From contig JBOZIK010000001.1 of the NCBI GenBank assembly GCA_051453625.1, forward strand, positions 29,432,061 to 29,455,055: a DNA stretch of 22,995 nt. The letters are read 5' to 3'. The notes under the pieces were generated by a model. It was given only the letters and a program-made list of their open reading frames with translations, searched no databases and was not told where the DNA came from. This DNA comes from Welwitschia mirabilis (taxonomy: Eukaryota; Gnetophyta; Gnetopsida; Welwitschiales). The position numbers and the translations under genes were made by a program. The stretch's first letter is position 1, and every line of letters begins with the position of its first letter. This document shows, piece by piece, positions 22,621 through 22,995 of this stretch.

Positions 22621-22960
22621 TGTCCACATAATCGTCTAGACGGCACAGGCGGATGACATCTCTAAACTGAGCGATAACAAGTTTACATGCAAATCACAGG
22701 CAGTTCAACTAGATGAAATAAGAACATCTAATTATCAGTCTGCATCATCTCTTATATCGTTCGGATGACATGGAAGACAACACTATTCTCTCATACTTTT
22801 ACCGAATGTTTTCTCGAGTTATTGTCACTTCATTATGACTTTTCTTTGCATGTTAGTTAAGGTTTCTCCTCTACTTCTCTGTTATTTTTCCTTTCTTTTT
22901 ATCTATAAATAAGGGTCTCCCCTTGATCCCTAATCATCTTCAACAATACCTGATATTCTC
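22621..22960 (+). promoter_or_regulatory. CpG-bearing promoter-like block, possible young LTR
   Basis: About eight CpGs fall in 22,630-22,820, far more than in any stretch of similar size to the left. A TATA box at 22,904-22,911 is preceded by a CT-rich run (22,863-22,900) and followed by AGGGTCTCCCC, a common plant promoter arrangement. The likely transcription start is near 22,935-22,945. An ATG at 22,961 (poor context) opens a frame, MTGDLGIGKAS, still open at the window edge. A block starting with TG at 22,621 and holding this TATA box could equally be a retrotransposon LTR; no clear primer-binding site was seen before the window ends. Confidence 0.45.
22904..22911 (+). promoter_or_regulatory. 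TATA box (TATAAATA)
   Basis: A full consensus TATA box in the best promoter-like setting of the window: CpG-bearing upstream DNA, a pyrimidine stretch just before it, and a GC-richer start region after it. Confidence 0.55.
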
Positions 22961-22995
22961 ATGACAGGAGATCTTGGGATTGGAAAAGCATCTAG

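Larger units (their letters stand above)
21631..22995 (+). mobile_element. CACTA (En/Spm) DNA transposon, one end, runs off the window
   Basis: It begins with the 13-base plant CACTA terminus and is followed by phased subterminal stem-loops, as expected for a site bound by the CACTA transposase. The three bases before it (AAA, 21,628-21,630) would be the target duplication. No inverse terminus (TTTCTTGTAGTG) was found to the right, so the far end is outside the window or lost. No transposase is visible in the 1.36 kb present, so autonomy cannot be judged. The extent given is an upper guess: a younger block from 22,621 may be a separate feature. Confidence 0.7.

Overview
The window looks like intergenic, repeat-derived chromatin from a large, AT-rich flowering-plant nuclear genome. 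The reasons are a very high A+T content, few CpG dinucleotides over most of its length, no intact gene, two assembly gaps (765 N and exactly 10 N), and relics of three classic plant transposon classes: Ty1/copia, Ty3/gypsy of Athila/Tat type, and CACTA. I cannot name the species. I found no rRNA, tRNA or CRISPR array.

Layout, left to right. Positions 1-87 are CT and AC microsatellites with a poly-A run. About 0.94-1.94 kb on the minus strand is a possible decayed protein-coding gene of unknown family. From 1.94 to 9.28 kb there is unassigned AT-rich sequence with the two gaps. About 9.28-10.09 kb is more G-rich on the plus strand and carries a TATA box and an LTR-like layout. From 10.09 to 14.5 kb is unassigned sequence, apart from a hairpin-rich GC pocket near 13.4 kb.

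At 14,508-16,962 lies a compact minus-strand copia-type element. Two diverged direct repeats of about 215 bp act as LTRs. A decayed initiator-Met primer-binding site sits by the right-hand one. Between them is one gag relic (N-terminal domain, UBN2 core, zinc knuckle) and no room for pol. This fits a gag-only non-autonomous element of the TR-GAG kind. At about 17.67-21.63 kb lies a plus-strand Ty3/gypsy relic: an LTR-like block, a tRNA-Asp primer-binding site in which every mismatch is a transition, a leader, gag, and an aspartic protease whose catalytic motif has lost its glycine. The relic stops exactly at 21,630/21,631, where a CACTA terminus (CACTACAAGAAAT) begins, followed by three subterminal stem-loops. 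The CACTA element therefore appears nested in the retrotransposon, and its other end and the rest of pol lie beyond the window. At the right edge (22.62-22.96 kb) a CpG-bearing, TATA-containing block looks like a much younger LTR or a real promoter.

The coding relics do not work together as a pathway. They form a nested burial ground in which most visible damage is C-to-T/G-to-A, as expected from deamination of methylated cytosines. The most unusual points are the gag-only copia element, a repeated hairpin motif shared by the gypsy LTR and leader, the unidentified minus-strand relic near 1.5 kb, and the CpG-rich right edge.
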